Shown here piece by piece: positions 51,709-59,905 of a DNA stretch of 64,000 nucleotides. The notes under the pieces were generated by a model. The model did not search any database. It was not told where the DNA came from and saw only the letters and a program-made list of their open reading frames with translations. The DNA comes from Fimbriimonadaceae bacterium (GTDB lineage Bacteria; Armatimonadota; Fimbriimonadia; Fimbriimonadales; Fimbriimonadaceae). The stretch's first letter is position 1. Each line of letters opens with the position of its first letter. The position numbers and the translations under genes are program-made. The stretch spans positions 714,605 to 778,604 of the forward strand of contig JAHBTE010000001.1 in assembly GCA_019638675.1 (NCBI GenBank), written 5' to 3'.

Positions 51709-52455
51709 GTGAATGACCGGTATATGGTTCTGACACCCGAAAAGGTGGTGGTTTGGTACCGGCACGCCGGGCATGCGGCAAGAATCGGTGCCCATCTCAT
51801 TGACCTTCTTATCGTACTACTGGCAAATATTGCGATTGGTTTGATCCTTTCGTTTACCCTGGCAGCTCTCTCACCTGGCTTATATTCATTGGTTTTAGGT
51901 TTGGTAATTGCTTTTGGCATCTTTGCCTATTTCATCATCTGCGAAGGGGCTTTTCAGGGCGTTACGCTTGGCAAGAGAGCGTTTCGACTTCGTGTGATGC
52001 AAGTGGATGGCACTCCGATTAACTGGCGGTCGGCTTTTTTGAGAAACATCTTGCGAGTTGCCGACATGCTCCCTGGTTTTTATGGTGTCGGATTTGTGAC
52101 TATGTTCCTCAATGAGCGATCTCAACGCCTTGGTGATTTGATTTCAGGAACCGTTGTTGTGGTGGACAGTGAACTGCCACAGGGTTTTGCCCCGGCACCT
52201 CACAGAGTGGGAATCCATCCGCTCGAATATTCAGTGGGTGAACTCGGATCAATGACTTTGGCTGAATATCAGGCGATCAAAAAACTATGTGATCGCTTTC
52301 CTTATTTGCCAGTTGACGAACAGCGCAGAAGCTTGGCTCAGATCTGGGAGCCGTTCCGTGAAAAGCAGTCGATTTCTCCCGTTCCCAACGTCCATCCGAT
52401 CTACCAAATGGAAGCGGTTGTAATGAAGTTCGGGCGAATGAAGAAGCTTGTGTAA
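51709..52455 (+). CDS. RDD-family membrane protein
   Basis: 248 aa; start GTG 51709 (VNDRYMVLTPEKVVVW) or ATG 51724. The RDD motifs are ARIGAHLIDLLIVLL and GVTLGKRAFRLRVMQVDGTP with MFLNERSQRLGDLISGTVVVV, in three hydrophobic segments. The C-terminal ~80 residues are soluble. RDD proteins are transport or stress-related; function is not settled. It lies before recF with a 245-bp gap. Confidence 0.86.
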   Translation: MNDRYMVLTPEKVVVWYRHAGHAARIGAHLIDLLIVLLANIAIGLILSFTLAALSPGLYSLVLGLVIAFGIFAYFIICEGAFQGVTLGKRAFRLRVMQVDGTPINWRSAFLRNILRVADMLPGFYGVGFVTMFLNERSQRLGDLISGTVVVVDSELPQGFAPAPHRVGIHPLEYSVGELGSMTLAEYQAIKKLCDRFPYLPVDEQRRSLAQIWEPFREKQSISPVPNVHPIYQMEAVVMKFGRMKKLV

Positions 52456-52700
52456 TGTTGGTGGGAAATGTGGGGAAGATTGGGGGAAGAAATCACCGGT
52501 GAATAAGTCGCAGGATTTCGCTCTGGTTTTCCCCGTAGTTTTCCCGGGATTGCGGATCCCCTTTTTTCTGCATTTTAGATTCAAAAACATTTCAAACGCC
52601 CACCTGCAATCGGAGTTTTACAAGCGTTTCAATAGGCTAATAACAATAAGTCTTTTTAAATATCTAAAAGAATTTTTTAGAGAGAGTAGGGGAAAAGCCA
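52456..52700. other. AT-rich non-coding region before recF
   Basis: 245 bp. The first part has GGGGAAGA twice (near 52470-52486), and TTTTCCC twice on the same strand (52527 and 52542), so stems can form. The part 52590-52690 is AT-rich (TTTTTAAATATCTAAAAGAATTTTTT region). A possible replication or regulatory element; no clear TTATCCACA DnaA box is present. Confidence 0.3.
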
Positions 52701-53780
52701 GTGACGTGGCTTGATCGCCTTGTTTTGCGAGATTATCGAAATATTGAATCGGTGAACGTCACCCTTGACCAACGATTCAATGTTTTCGCTGGATTAAATG
52801 CTCAAGGAAAAACTAGCCTTCTGGAATCCATTTATCTCATTTCAACCAGTCGGGTTCTTCGAGGTTCTCGAGACGTTGAAGCTATACGAGACGGAGCCGA
52901 TGAATCATCGGTCAAAGGGATTCTGGGAGATTCGCTAACCGAGATCGGCGTGAATTTGGGTCGAGGCAAACGAAAGAAGGGGCTAATCAACGGTCTTGGA
53001 TTGCCACGAGCTAGCGATTTGATCGGGCGGTTGCCTTCTGTCTGCTTTTGGTCGGGAGATTTGACCTTGGCCACGGGCGACCCCGCTGGACGCAGAATAA
53101 TGCTGGATACGGAGCTTTCTCAGGTATTTCCGGCTTATCTCAAAGCGTTTTCAATTTATAAGCGAGCACTGGAGCAAAGAAACGCCCTTCTCAAGCAAGC
53201 ACAAGAGCGACACGTCCCGAATGAGGTGTTTGAGGGTTGGGAGGCTTCTATGGCCGTGCAGGGCGGCATTATGAGGCAATTCCGCATAGATTGGGTGGAA
53301 GCTTTGCGTCCTCACGCAAAAGCAACCCATGCTCATATGGGTGAAGGTGAAGAATTCGATTTACAGTACGCCTTGAAGGATGAAGGCGAACTTTCGGAAA
53401 AGTACAGCGAACTTAGATCACAAGAAATTGCCCGAGGATCAACACTTTTTGGCCCACATCGAGATGACTTGGAATTGTTTATTGAAGGTCGCCCGGTGCG
53501 GCAATACGGGAGCCAAGGTCAGCAAAGAACGGCTGTCATCTCACTTAAACTGGCGGTGCTTCATACCGCCCAAGAAACACTTGGATTTCCTCCCGTATTA
53601 CTTTTGGATGACATCTTCAGTGACCTGGATTTGGGCCGACGCGTCCGCTTAGTGGAGGCTGCGATGCAAGCAGGAGGGCAAGTGTTTATTACTTGCACTG
53701 AGGCTGAACAAGCAGGTGAATTACTCCAAAATGCGGCCAAGGTGTTCCGGGTACATTCCGGGCAAGTCAGTAACGCATGA
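52701..53780 (+). CDS. recF: DNA replication and repair protein RecF
   Basis: 359 aa, GTG start with AGGGGA upstream. Walker A is FAGLNAQGKTSLLESIYLI, the signature region GSQGQQRTAVISLKLAVL and Walker B PVLLLDDIFSDLDLGRR. It loads RecA at ssDNA gaps. A DciA-like gene overlaps its end by 4 nt, the usual recF neighbour. dnaA and dnaN, often adjacent, are not here. Confidence 0.94.
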   Translation: MTWLDRLVLRDYRNIESVNVTLDQRFNVFAGLNAQGKTSLLESIYLISTSRVLRGSRDVEAIRDGADESSVKGILGDSLTEIGVNLGRGKRKKGLINGLGLPRASDLIGRLPSVCFWSGDLTLATGDPAGRRIMLDTELSQVFPAYLKAFSIYKRALEQRNALLKQAQERHVPNEVFEGWEASMAVQGGIMRQFRIDWVEALRPHAKATHAHMGEGEEFDLQYALKDEGELSEKYSELRSQEIARGSTLFGPHRDDLELFIEGRPVRQYGSQGQQRTAVISLKLAVLHTAQETLGFPPVLLLDDIFSDLDLGRRVRLVEAAMQAGGQVFITCTEAEQAGELLQNAAKVFRVHSGQVSNA

Positions 53781-54094
53781 AACACCTCAAGCGGTTATCG
53801 GATATTTTGCCGGAAGTGTTTGCCGATGGTGATGTTCCGAAGGCGGCACGCGCTAACATCGTGATGCGCCAATGGGAAGACGCTGTGGGTGAAATTCTGA
53901 GTAAGCATTCCAAGCCAGACCGATATGACCACGGGGTGATTTGGGTTGAAACTACTGGTTCAGCCTGGGCGCAAGAGTTGCGTATGCGGCAAACGGAAAT
54001 ATTGGCAAAACTCAATGAATTAGCGGGCGAACGAGGCTTGTTCCTTGAACTGAAAGTGACCCACCGCGGTAAAAAGCCGGACATGATTCGGTAA
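53777..54094 (+). CDS. DUF721 / DciA-like protein
   Basis: 105 aa. The conserved core is RANIVMRQWEDAVGEILSKHSKP and VIWVETTGSAWAQELRMRQTEILAKL, the DUF721 pattern, short of extra domains. DciA loads the replicative helicase in bacteria lacking DnaC. The ATG overlaps the recF stop (ATGA). Confidence 0.82.
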   Translation: MKHLKRLSDILPEVFADGDVPKAARANIVMRQWEDAVGEILSKHSKPDRYDHGVIWVETTGSAWAQELRMRQTEILAKLNELAGERGLFLELKVTHRGKKPDMIR

Positions 54095-54104
54095 GAGGTT
54101 CGCA

Positions 54105-55448
54105 TTGCGGAATGAGCTTAATCATCGCCCTTTGGTTTGGATCGCGATCGGTTTAGCTTCTGGAGTCAGCACCGCATTTGCCCCTTGGCCTTGGCTAGCC
54201 ATAGTTGGATTAAGCCTACTCTTTAGAAATTTGCGTACGATTGTGCCTTTGGTTCTGGCGTTTGCTGTTGGCTTTTTGATTCGCCCAGCGATTCCAGAGC
54301 TTGTGCGAGAAGCATCCGAATTTGAAGGAAGGGTTTCAGTCGTCTCCATGCCGCAAAGGAGTGCATTTGGGCAGTCCTGTTTGGCCGAGATAGGAAGGGA
54401 AAGGTATCTCCTCTATTTTTCCGCCGAAGAGAACCTAGCGATTGGCGATGAAGCAGTCATCCAAGGTGAAATGCATGCTTTGAGTGAATCCACTGGATTT
54501 TCCAGCGGAGCTAGAGGAACGATCAAGGTCTCATCTCTTCGGCTACTCAGTGAAGGATTTAGCATCTGGCGAATAGGTCAGCAAGTGGCAGATCATTTTC
54601 GCAACACCGTCGAAAATCGCCTCTCTCCAGAATCTGCCGCGCTAGTGCGAGGAGTTTGTTTTAACCAAACGGATGCGATTGAACAGTCAGATTGGGAAGC
54701 TTTCCGCAGGTTTGGGATTGTTCACTTGCTAAGCGCGAGCGGATTTCATGTGTTTGTTGTTGCGGGGCTGCTTTTAGCTATTTTGAACCTAATTCCGATC
54801 CCTAGATGGCTGCAAATTGTCATCGTTTTAGGTGCCCTTGGCTTGTTTGCTATTGCGGCGGGTTTGCGTCCGCCAATCGTTCGATCCGTACTCATGACCG
54901 CGGTTGCATTGCCCGCCTACATGCTGAGGCGTGAGCCAGATGGGCTTTCAGCCGTTGGCTTGGCAAGTGTGGTGAACATCTTGGTCAATCCAGCGGTCAT
55001 CGTAGAATTGGGATTCCAGCTTTCGGTGCTCAGTACCCTTGGGCTTGTGATGTTCCTAGATGAGCGGCTGATCAACGCCTGGCCCAAATGGAAGTTGGTT
55101 TTGGCTCCCACCTTGATCGCGACATTGGCTACCTTGCCGTTAATCGGGTTCGTATTTGGAGAAGTGAGCCTTGTTGGAGTAATCGGCAACCTCCTAATTG
55201 CTCCCGTTGTGGCGGCGATTATTGTTCTCTCGCTGGTCGCTTGGCTAGTTGGAGGCGTGGTCCCACCACTTGGTGATTTAATTTGGCTTTTAGTAGAGCC
55301 ACTTGCCACATTCACACTAAGAGCTACCGAATTAGGCGGAGCTTTACCGGGAAGCCTGGTTCGATTGCCCGGTTTTTCGGTACTCAGCTTGGTGCTGATG
55401 TATTTGCTGTTGCTCACCCTTTGGAGGATCAATTTTGAGAAAAGCTAG
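54105..55448 (+). CDS. ComEC N-terminal competence (membrane channel) domain
   Basis: 447 aa, TTG start. An OB-like DUF4131 region (SVVSMPQRSAFGQS) is followed by the Competence domain with ~8 helices: GIVHLLSASGFHVFVVAGLL, AAGLRPPIVRSVLMTAV and EVSLVGVIGNLLIAPVVA. It should form the inner-membrane DNA channel. The metallo-beta-lactamase part usually fused at its C-terminus is encoded by the next gene, which overlaps by 14 nt. Confidence 0.88.
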   Translation: MRNELNHRPLVWIAIGLASGVSTAFAPWPWLAIVGLSLLFRNLRTIVPLVLAFAVGFLIRPAIPELVREASEFEGRVSVVSMPQRSAFGQSCLAEIGRERYLLYFSAEENLAIGDEAVIQGEMHALSESTGFSSGARGTIKVSSLRLLSEGFSIWRIGQQVADHFRNTVENRLSPESAALVRGVCFNQTDAIEQSDWEAFRRFGIVHLLSASGFHVFVVAGLLLAILNLIPIPRWLQIVIVLGALGLFAIAAGLRPPIVRSVLMTAVALPAYMLRREPDGLSAVGLASVVNILVNPAVIVELGFQLSVLSTLGLVMFLDERLINAWPKWKLVLAPTLIATLATLPLIGFVFGEVSLVGVIGNLLIAPVVAAIIVLSLVAWLVGGVVPPLGDLIWLLVEPLATFTLRATELGGALPGSLVRLPGFSVLSLVLMYLLLLTLWRINFEKS

Positions 55449-56298
55449 CGGCTTCGTAGCACTTACCCTTTGTTTTAGTATTGGATATGATGCTTGGTCC
55501 CACCGAACGGTGGACCAGTTTTCATTCGTGCAAGTAGGACAAGGAGACTGCGCGATTTTCCGAGAGCAAGGCACGGTTGTTATAGTTGATACTGGGCCAA
55601 GGCAAGGATCATTTGATGCCGGACGCCGATTGGTTTGGCCAGCCTTACGAGAACTTGGGATTGATCGAATTGACTGCCTTGTCCTCTCTCACCCAGATAT
55701 GGATCATATCGGAGGGCTTGCTTCAATTGCCCAGCGAGTTCGCATCGACCGTGTCGTAGTCTCGGAAGTTTTTCGCTATCATCCTGTAATTCAGAGTGAG
55801 CTTCGAGCCGCTGGCTTTTTTGGCAACCGAGTTCAATACATAGACGAAAATTCTCGCCTTAGTTTTGGGGGTCTCAAAGTATCCCTTTACCCTGCTCCCC
55901 TGGATTCAAAAAGCGATAACGATAGATCTCTCCTTACCGTAATCGAAACCCACGATAAAGCGATTGCACTCACCGGAGATGCTTCACAAGAAATTGAGCG
56001 TTATTGGATTCAGCAAGGAGTAACTAAGTGCCAAGTCATCAAAGCTGGTCACCACGGAAGCGATCTTTCTCTTAGCTCAGATTGGCTGAACTACCATCAG
56101 CCAGAAACGGTTGTGTTTAGTTGTGGACGCAATAATCCGTTTGGTCATCCTGCCCCCGAGGCAATTGAGAGGGCAGTCGGTTCAAATGTACTCAGAACCG
56201 ACTGGGATGGCACTATCACCTTTTGGTCGACCGGATCAAAGTCTGAGCGATCAACCGCCGAAGAGAGTTCGCCGCTCACGAAGTTTTTCAACCGTTGA
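55435..56298 (+). CDS. ComEC-type metallo-beta-lactamase domain protein
   Basis: 287 aa, TTG start. The zinc motif is SHPDMDHIGGLASI (HxxxDH), then LTGDASQEIER, KAGHHGSDLSL and FSCGRNNPFGHP, as in the C-terminal domain of ComEC. VDQFSFVQVGQGDCAIFREQ is the domain start. Overlap with the preceding gene suggests a split ComEC whose two parts assemble. Its 3' end overlaps valS by 48 nt. Confidence 0.87.
   Translation: MRKASGFVALTLCFSIGYDAWSHRTVDQFSFVQVGQGDCAIFREQGTVVIVDTGPRQGSFDAGRRLVWPALRELGIDRIDCLVLSHPDMDHIGGLASIAQRVRIDRVVVSEVFRYHPVIQSELRAAGFFGNRVQYIDENSRLSFGGLKVSLYPAPLDSKSDNDRSLLTVIETHDKAIALTGDASQEIERYWIQQGVTKCQVIKAGHHGSDLSLSSDWLNYHQPETVVFSCGRNNPFGHPAPEAIERAVGSNVLRTDWDGTITFWSTGSKSERSTAEESSPLTKFFNR
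55497..55517. repeat. Inverted repeat GGTCCCACC-GGTGGACC, copy 1
   Basis: GGTCCCACC GAAC GGTGGACC, a near-perfect stem within the second comEC gene. The same stem with loop AGAC occurs at 58939-58961. Either a short mobile stem-loop or coincidence. Confidence 0.35.
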
Positions 56299-58842
56299 TT
56301 GCAGTTCTGCCGCTGCGGCTTGCTCTCGTTCCACGATTTCAGGCTTCGCTCGCTCAACGAATTGCGGATTCGCAAGACGCATTTCCAACTTCTGGAGTTC
56401 TTCAGCTGTTTTTTCGATCTCTTTAGCTATTCGCTCAAGCTCTTTTTCAGTATCAACTCCCGCGAGTGGAATATGGAAATCCACGCCACAGGAAGTTGTA
56501 GAGACATATTTGCCGGTTGGCTTGCCAGGATGGATTGAATCAAACCAAGCCTGGCTTTGAATCAACTGCTGACCGCCTTCAAGCGCTCCCTCAAAGTAGA
56601 TTTCGGGCTGTGTTTTGAGCGCTTGATAGCCGAGTTCCGCGCGCAGGGCACGGACGGATCGAGTCATTTCAATCCAACTTTCGACATTAGATTCGATTTT
56701 TTGGTCCCACCAACCAGATGGTATTGCTGGCCACGATTCTTGCATCAGAAATTGCTTCTTATTAGCGATCGGCAACAACTCATAAACCTCTTCGGTGATG
56801 TGAGGCATAGCCGGGTGCAACATTTTGAGAAAGTTTTCTAGTGCTGTGAGTAGCACCCACTGTGGAGTGGCTCGGGTTTCAGGGTTTTGGAGCCTTCCTT
56901 TTGAATATTCGATATACCAATCGCAAATTTCAGTCCAGAAAAACCGATAAAGGGCAGAAATCGCCGATTGCATATCGTAGGTTTCGTATGCTGTGCGCAC
57001 AGTTTCTTCACATCTTGCCATCCGCGAGAGGAGCCACTTATCAATATCATCCAATTGGTCAGGCTCACTGCCATCATAACCCTCAAGATTCATCAGAACG
57101 AATTTTGAGGCGTTCCATATTTTGTTGCAGAAGTTCCTTGCGTCATCCGTTTTGCGGTCGCTGTAACGGATATCCTGATTCATCCCGGTTTGAGATAGCA
57201 ATGTGTAGCGCAGGGCGTCAGCCCCCTTGGTCTCGATAATCTCCATCGGGTCAACGCCAGTGCCAAGACTTTTACTCATCCGCTCACCCTTTTCGGTAAG
57301 CACCGTTGCATAGATATATACATCTTTGAACGGAATCTCTTTACAAAAGTGCAGGCTCATCATGATCATGCGCGCAACCCACAGATAGATGATGTCGCGC
57401 GCGGTAACGAGCACGTCGGTTGGAAAATACTTCTTTAAGTCGTCAGTTTCTTCCGGCCAGCCCATGGTGGCAAATGGCCAAAGTCCAGAGCTAAACCAAG
57501 TATCAAGAACATCTTCCTCTTGGCGCACGATTGGCTCACTGCCCGCTTTGGCTTGAGCTTCTTCCCAAGAAAACGCGGCAAAAGGAGTTCCAGATTCCGT
57601 GTAGTAAACCGGGATTCTGTGTCCCCACCAGAGTTGTCGAGAAATGCACCAATCGCGGATATTTCGCATCCAATCAAGATAAACATCGCCAAATCTCGCG
57701 GGATGGAACTTGATTTGACCATCCTCTACCACCTTAATTGCGTCTTCAGCAAGAGCTTTCTGGTTCACAAACCATTGCTCACTAGCGAGCGGTTCGATGA
57801 TTTCGCCGCTTCGCTGACTAATTAAGATGGGAATCGTATGATCTTCAATATTCACCAGCGCGCCAGATTCTTCAAGATCTTCGATAATCCGTTTTCGCGC
57901 GGCAATACGATCCATTCCGGCGTATTTCCCACCTAAACTTGTGACCTTGCCCGCCTCATCCATCATGATGAGAACATCCAAGTTATGCCGCTGACCCACT
58001 TCGAAGTCGTTCGGATCGTGGGCTGGAGTGATCTTTACTGCACCCGTTCCGAATTCTGGATCAGGATATTCATCGGCAATCAGAGGGATTTCGCGACCTA
58101 CAAGCGGTAGAACCAGTGTTTTGCCGACCTTACCATCGTAACGCTTGTCATTTGGGTGAACCGCAACCGCAACGTCAGCTAGCATCGTTTCGGGCCTGGT
58201 TGTAGCGATAACAACCTCGCCCGAGCCATCAGCGAACGGATAGCGAATATGATAAAGCTTGCCGGAAACATCTCTTCGCTCTGTTTCGATGTCACTAACC
58301 GAGGTTTTTAAGGCCGTATCCCAGTTAACAACACGCAGGCCCCGATAAATATAACCTGCCTCGAACCACTCAATAAACACCTTAAGAACGGCATTGACGT
58401 ATTCAGGGTCAAGGGTGAAACGAGTTCGCGACCAATCAAACGCACACCCCAACGATTCAAATTGGTGAAGAATGGTGTCGCCGCTTTGCTCACGCCATTT
58501 CCAAACCTCATCTACAAACGCTTCACGCCCAAGGTCAAAGGAATTAACCCCTTCAGCCTTAAGTTTTTTAACCACTACACTTTGGGCAGCAATGCCAGCA
58601 TGATCTTGCCCAGGAAGAATAAGCACACTCTTGCCCTGCATCCGCTGATACCGGCCAAGCGCATCCTGGATGCTGTAACACAGGGCGTGCCCCATATGAA
58701 GGGAGCCTGTAATATTCGGCGGCGGGATAGTTATCGTGTATTGCTCGGTCCCACCAGACGGTTCAAACAAGCCAGCATTGCGCCAGCGCTCATACCACTT
58801 AGATTCAACTTGCGTTGCGTCGTAACCTTTCTTTTCACTCAT
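56251..58842 (-). CDS. valS: Valyl-tRNA synthetase
   Basis: 863 aa. HIGH-type motif PPPNITGSLHMGHAL (~residues 40-54), the editing domain, the tungsten-type RDWCISRQLWWGHRIPV, and the KMSKS-type GERMSKSLGTGVDP. A C-terminal coiled coil (EEL...LEMRLANPQFVERAKP) is present. The start follows AGGTAGG. Its 3' end overlaps convergent comEC-lactamase by 48 nt. Confidence 0.96.
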   Translation of the reverse strand: MSEKKGYDATQVESKWYERWRNAGLFEPSGGTEQYTITIPPPNITGSLHMGHALCYSIQDALGRYQRMQGKSVLILPGQDHAGIAAQSVVVKKLKAEGVNSFDLGREAFVDEVWKWREQSGDTILHQFESLGCAFDWSRTRFTLDPEYVNAVLKVFIEWFEAGYIYRGLRVVNWDTALKTSVSDIETERRDVSGKLYHIRYPFADGSGEVVIATTRPETMLADVAVAVHPNDKRYDGKVGKTLVLPLVGREIPLIADEYPDPEFGTGAVKITPAHDPNDFEVGQRHNLDVLIMMDEAGKVTSLGGKYAGMDRIAARKRIIEDLEESGALVNIEDHTIPILISQRSGEIIEPLASEQWFVNQKALAEDAIKVVEDGQIKFHPARFGDVYLDWMRNIRDWCISRQLWWGHRIPVYYTESGTPFAAFSWEEAQAKAGSEPIVRQEEDVLDTWFSSGLWPFATMGWPEETDDLKKYFPTDVLVTARDIIYLWVARMIMMSLHFCKEIPFKDVYIYATVLTEKGERMSKSLGTGVDPMEIIETKGADALRYTLLSQTGMNQDIRYSDRKTDDARNFCNKIWNASKFVLMNLEGYDGSEPDQLDDIDKWLLSRMARCEETVRTAYETYDMQSAISALYRFFWTEICDWYIEYSKGRLQNPETRATPQWVLLTALENFLKMLHPAMPHITEEVYELLPIANKKQFLMQESWPAIPSGWWDQKIESNVESWIEMTRSVRALRAELGYQALKTQPEIYFEGALEGGQQLIQSQAWFDSIHPGKPTGKYVSTTSCGVDFHIPLAGVDTEKELERIAKEIEKTAEELQKLEMRLANPQFVERAKPEIVEREQAAAAELQSTVEKLRERRTLFGG

Positions 58843-58882
58843 AATGCCTACCTGTCGTGTAGAAGCCAGAGTTTACCGACGA

Positions 58883-58898
58883 TGTTTCACGTGAAACA
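58883..58898. promoter_or_regulatory. ParB-binding site parS, copy 1
   Basis: TGTTTCACGTGAAACA is an exact match to the widely conserved 16-bp parS palindrome. It lies 40 bp upstream of the valS start in non-coding DNA. Confidence 0.9.
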
Positions 58899-58938
58899 GG
58901 CACCACCGGCAATTCATTCACGGGGCACCAAGAATTCA

Positions 58939-58961
58939 GGGTCCCACCAGACGGTGGACCC
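58939..58961. repeat. Inverted repeat GGGTCCCACC-GGTGGACCC, copy 2
   Basis: GGGTCCCACC AGAC GGTGGACCC, between the two parS sites. No T tract follows. It is a stem like that at 55497-55517. Confidence 0.35.
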
Positions 58962-58992
58962 ATATTTTGAACCTAAAACTGAATCAGAAGCG

Positions 58993-59010
58993 AGGTTTCA
59001 CGTGAAACTC
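58993..59010. promoter_or_regulatory. ParB-binding site parS, copy 2
   Basis: AGGTTTCACGTGAAACTC holds the 14-bp core GTTTCACGTGAAAC; the outer bases differ from the 16-mer. It overlaps the stop codon of cdsA (58998-59000), about 100 bp from copy 1. Confidence 0.85.
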
Positions 59011-59891
59011 GCCCGTGCGAAGAACCAGAGAACGAGTGAGACTGGTACCGCCGCGAAGAGAAAAGAATCGAGCCGGTCGAGGATTCCGCCATGCCCTGGC
59101 AGAATGTCCCCACTATCTTTCACTCCGGCCGCCCGTTTGATCGCGCTTTGTAAAAAGTCACCTACTTGGCCAAGAATCCCTGTAATAACCCCAATACTTA
59201 GTACGACTCCCTGCGGTAATGGGTGAGCCAGGCCCGAGTTGAGAAGGTGGGCAATGAAGAAGGATGCGAGTACGCACATTAGCAAGTTGGCGATAGATCC
59301 CTCCCAAGTCTTTTTTGGAGAAATCTTAGGGGCAACCAAATGTTTTCCGTAGCGCTTACCGACAAAATATGCGGCTGTATCCCCAAGCCAGAGGGGAAGT
59401 GCCACCAAGGCGAGCAAATTAGAGGAAAACATCCGAGTGGGTACGGCAGATTCTTGATGGAGCCAAAGAGCGCAAGCAAATGGTCCAGCAATCCAGCCAA
59501 GGGCCAAGGCATCCAATGGGTGAGGTGTTCCTCGTTTTAGCCTAAGGTAAATGCCAAGCGTTCCGAGAATGACAGCGATCAAAGGTGGGTAAGGAGCTGC
59601 ATCCGGGGCAAGCATCACCCGTGATAAGCCTAATAATGCGGCAACGGCTACGAGCATTGTGAGGATTGAGCTCGCTCGCGAAGACCCGCCAAACAGCTTC
59701 TGCATTTCAATTGCGGCGAACCAACCTGCCGCAGCAATAAGTAAGGTGATTGGAACCTCTGAGGTGGCAAGAATAGCAAGGATAGATATCGCTCCGCCGA
59801 TCAGAGCGACAAGAACGCGTGAACGAAATTTTGGATCCGCGATGCTAAAAAGCCGCGGGGAGGATGAACTCTCTCGCGGCTCTTTAGTCAT
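58998..59891 (-). CDS. cdsA: Phosphatidate cytidylyltransferase
   Basis: 297 aa with about seven membrane helices. The C-terminal signature is KDSGDILPGHGGILDRLDS (consensus KDxxxxxPGHGGxxDRxDS), with GDTAAYFVGKRYGKH and SPKKTWEGS before it. It makes CDP-diacylglycerol from phosphatidic acid. The N-terminal ~20 residues overlap a terminator-like hairpin. Start ATG 59891 is the only ATG available before the first helix. Confidence 0.93.
   Translation of the reverse strand: MTKEPRESSSSPRLFSIADPKFRSRVLVALIGGAISILAILATSEVPITLLIAAAGWFAAIEMQKLFGGSSRASSILTMLVAVAALLGLSRVMLAPDAAPYPPLIAVILGTLGIYLRLKRGTPHPLDALALGWIAGPFACALWLHQESAVPTRMFSSNLLALVALPLWLGDTAAYFVGKRYGKHLVAPKISPKKTWEGSIANLLMCVLASFFIAHLLNSGLAHPLPQGVVLSIGVITGILGQVGDFLQSAIKRAAGVKDSGDILPGHGGILDRLDSFLFAAVPVSLVLWFFARASFT
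59846..59884 (-). terminator. Intrinsic terminator overlapping the 5' end of cdsA
   Basis: On the - strand AGCCGCG (59881-59875) pairs with CGCGGCT (59857-59851), followed by TTTTAG. This is a standard terminator for the PKD gene (stop 59906), but lies within the first codons of cdsA. Confidence 0.55.
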
Positions 59892-59905
59892 TGGTTTCGC
59901 TGAAC

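Noticed and set aside
52448-52714. 88-aa open frame before recF
   Set aside because: It crosses low-complexity AT-rich DNA and has no family resemblance or ribosome site.
54917-55432. 171-aa open frame opposite comEC
   Set aside because: Shadow of a hydrophobic + strand gene; Ser/Thr/Pro-rich, as expected for antisense.
58462-59226. 254-aa open frame on the + strand across the parS region
   Set aside because: Antisense to valS and cdsA; composition and lack of any motif indicate a chance frame.
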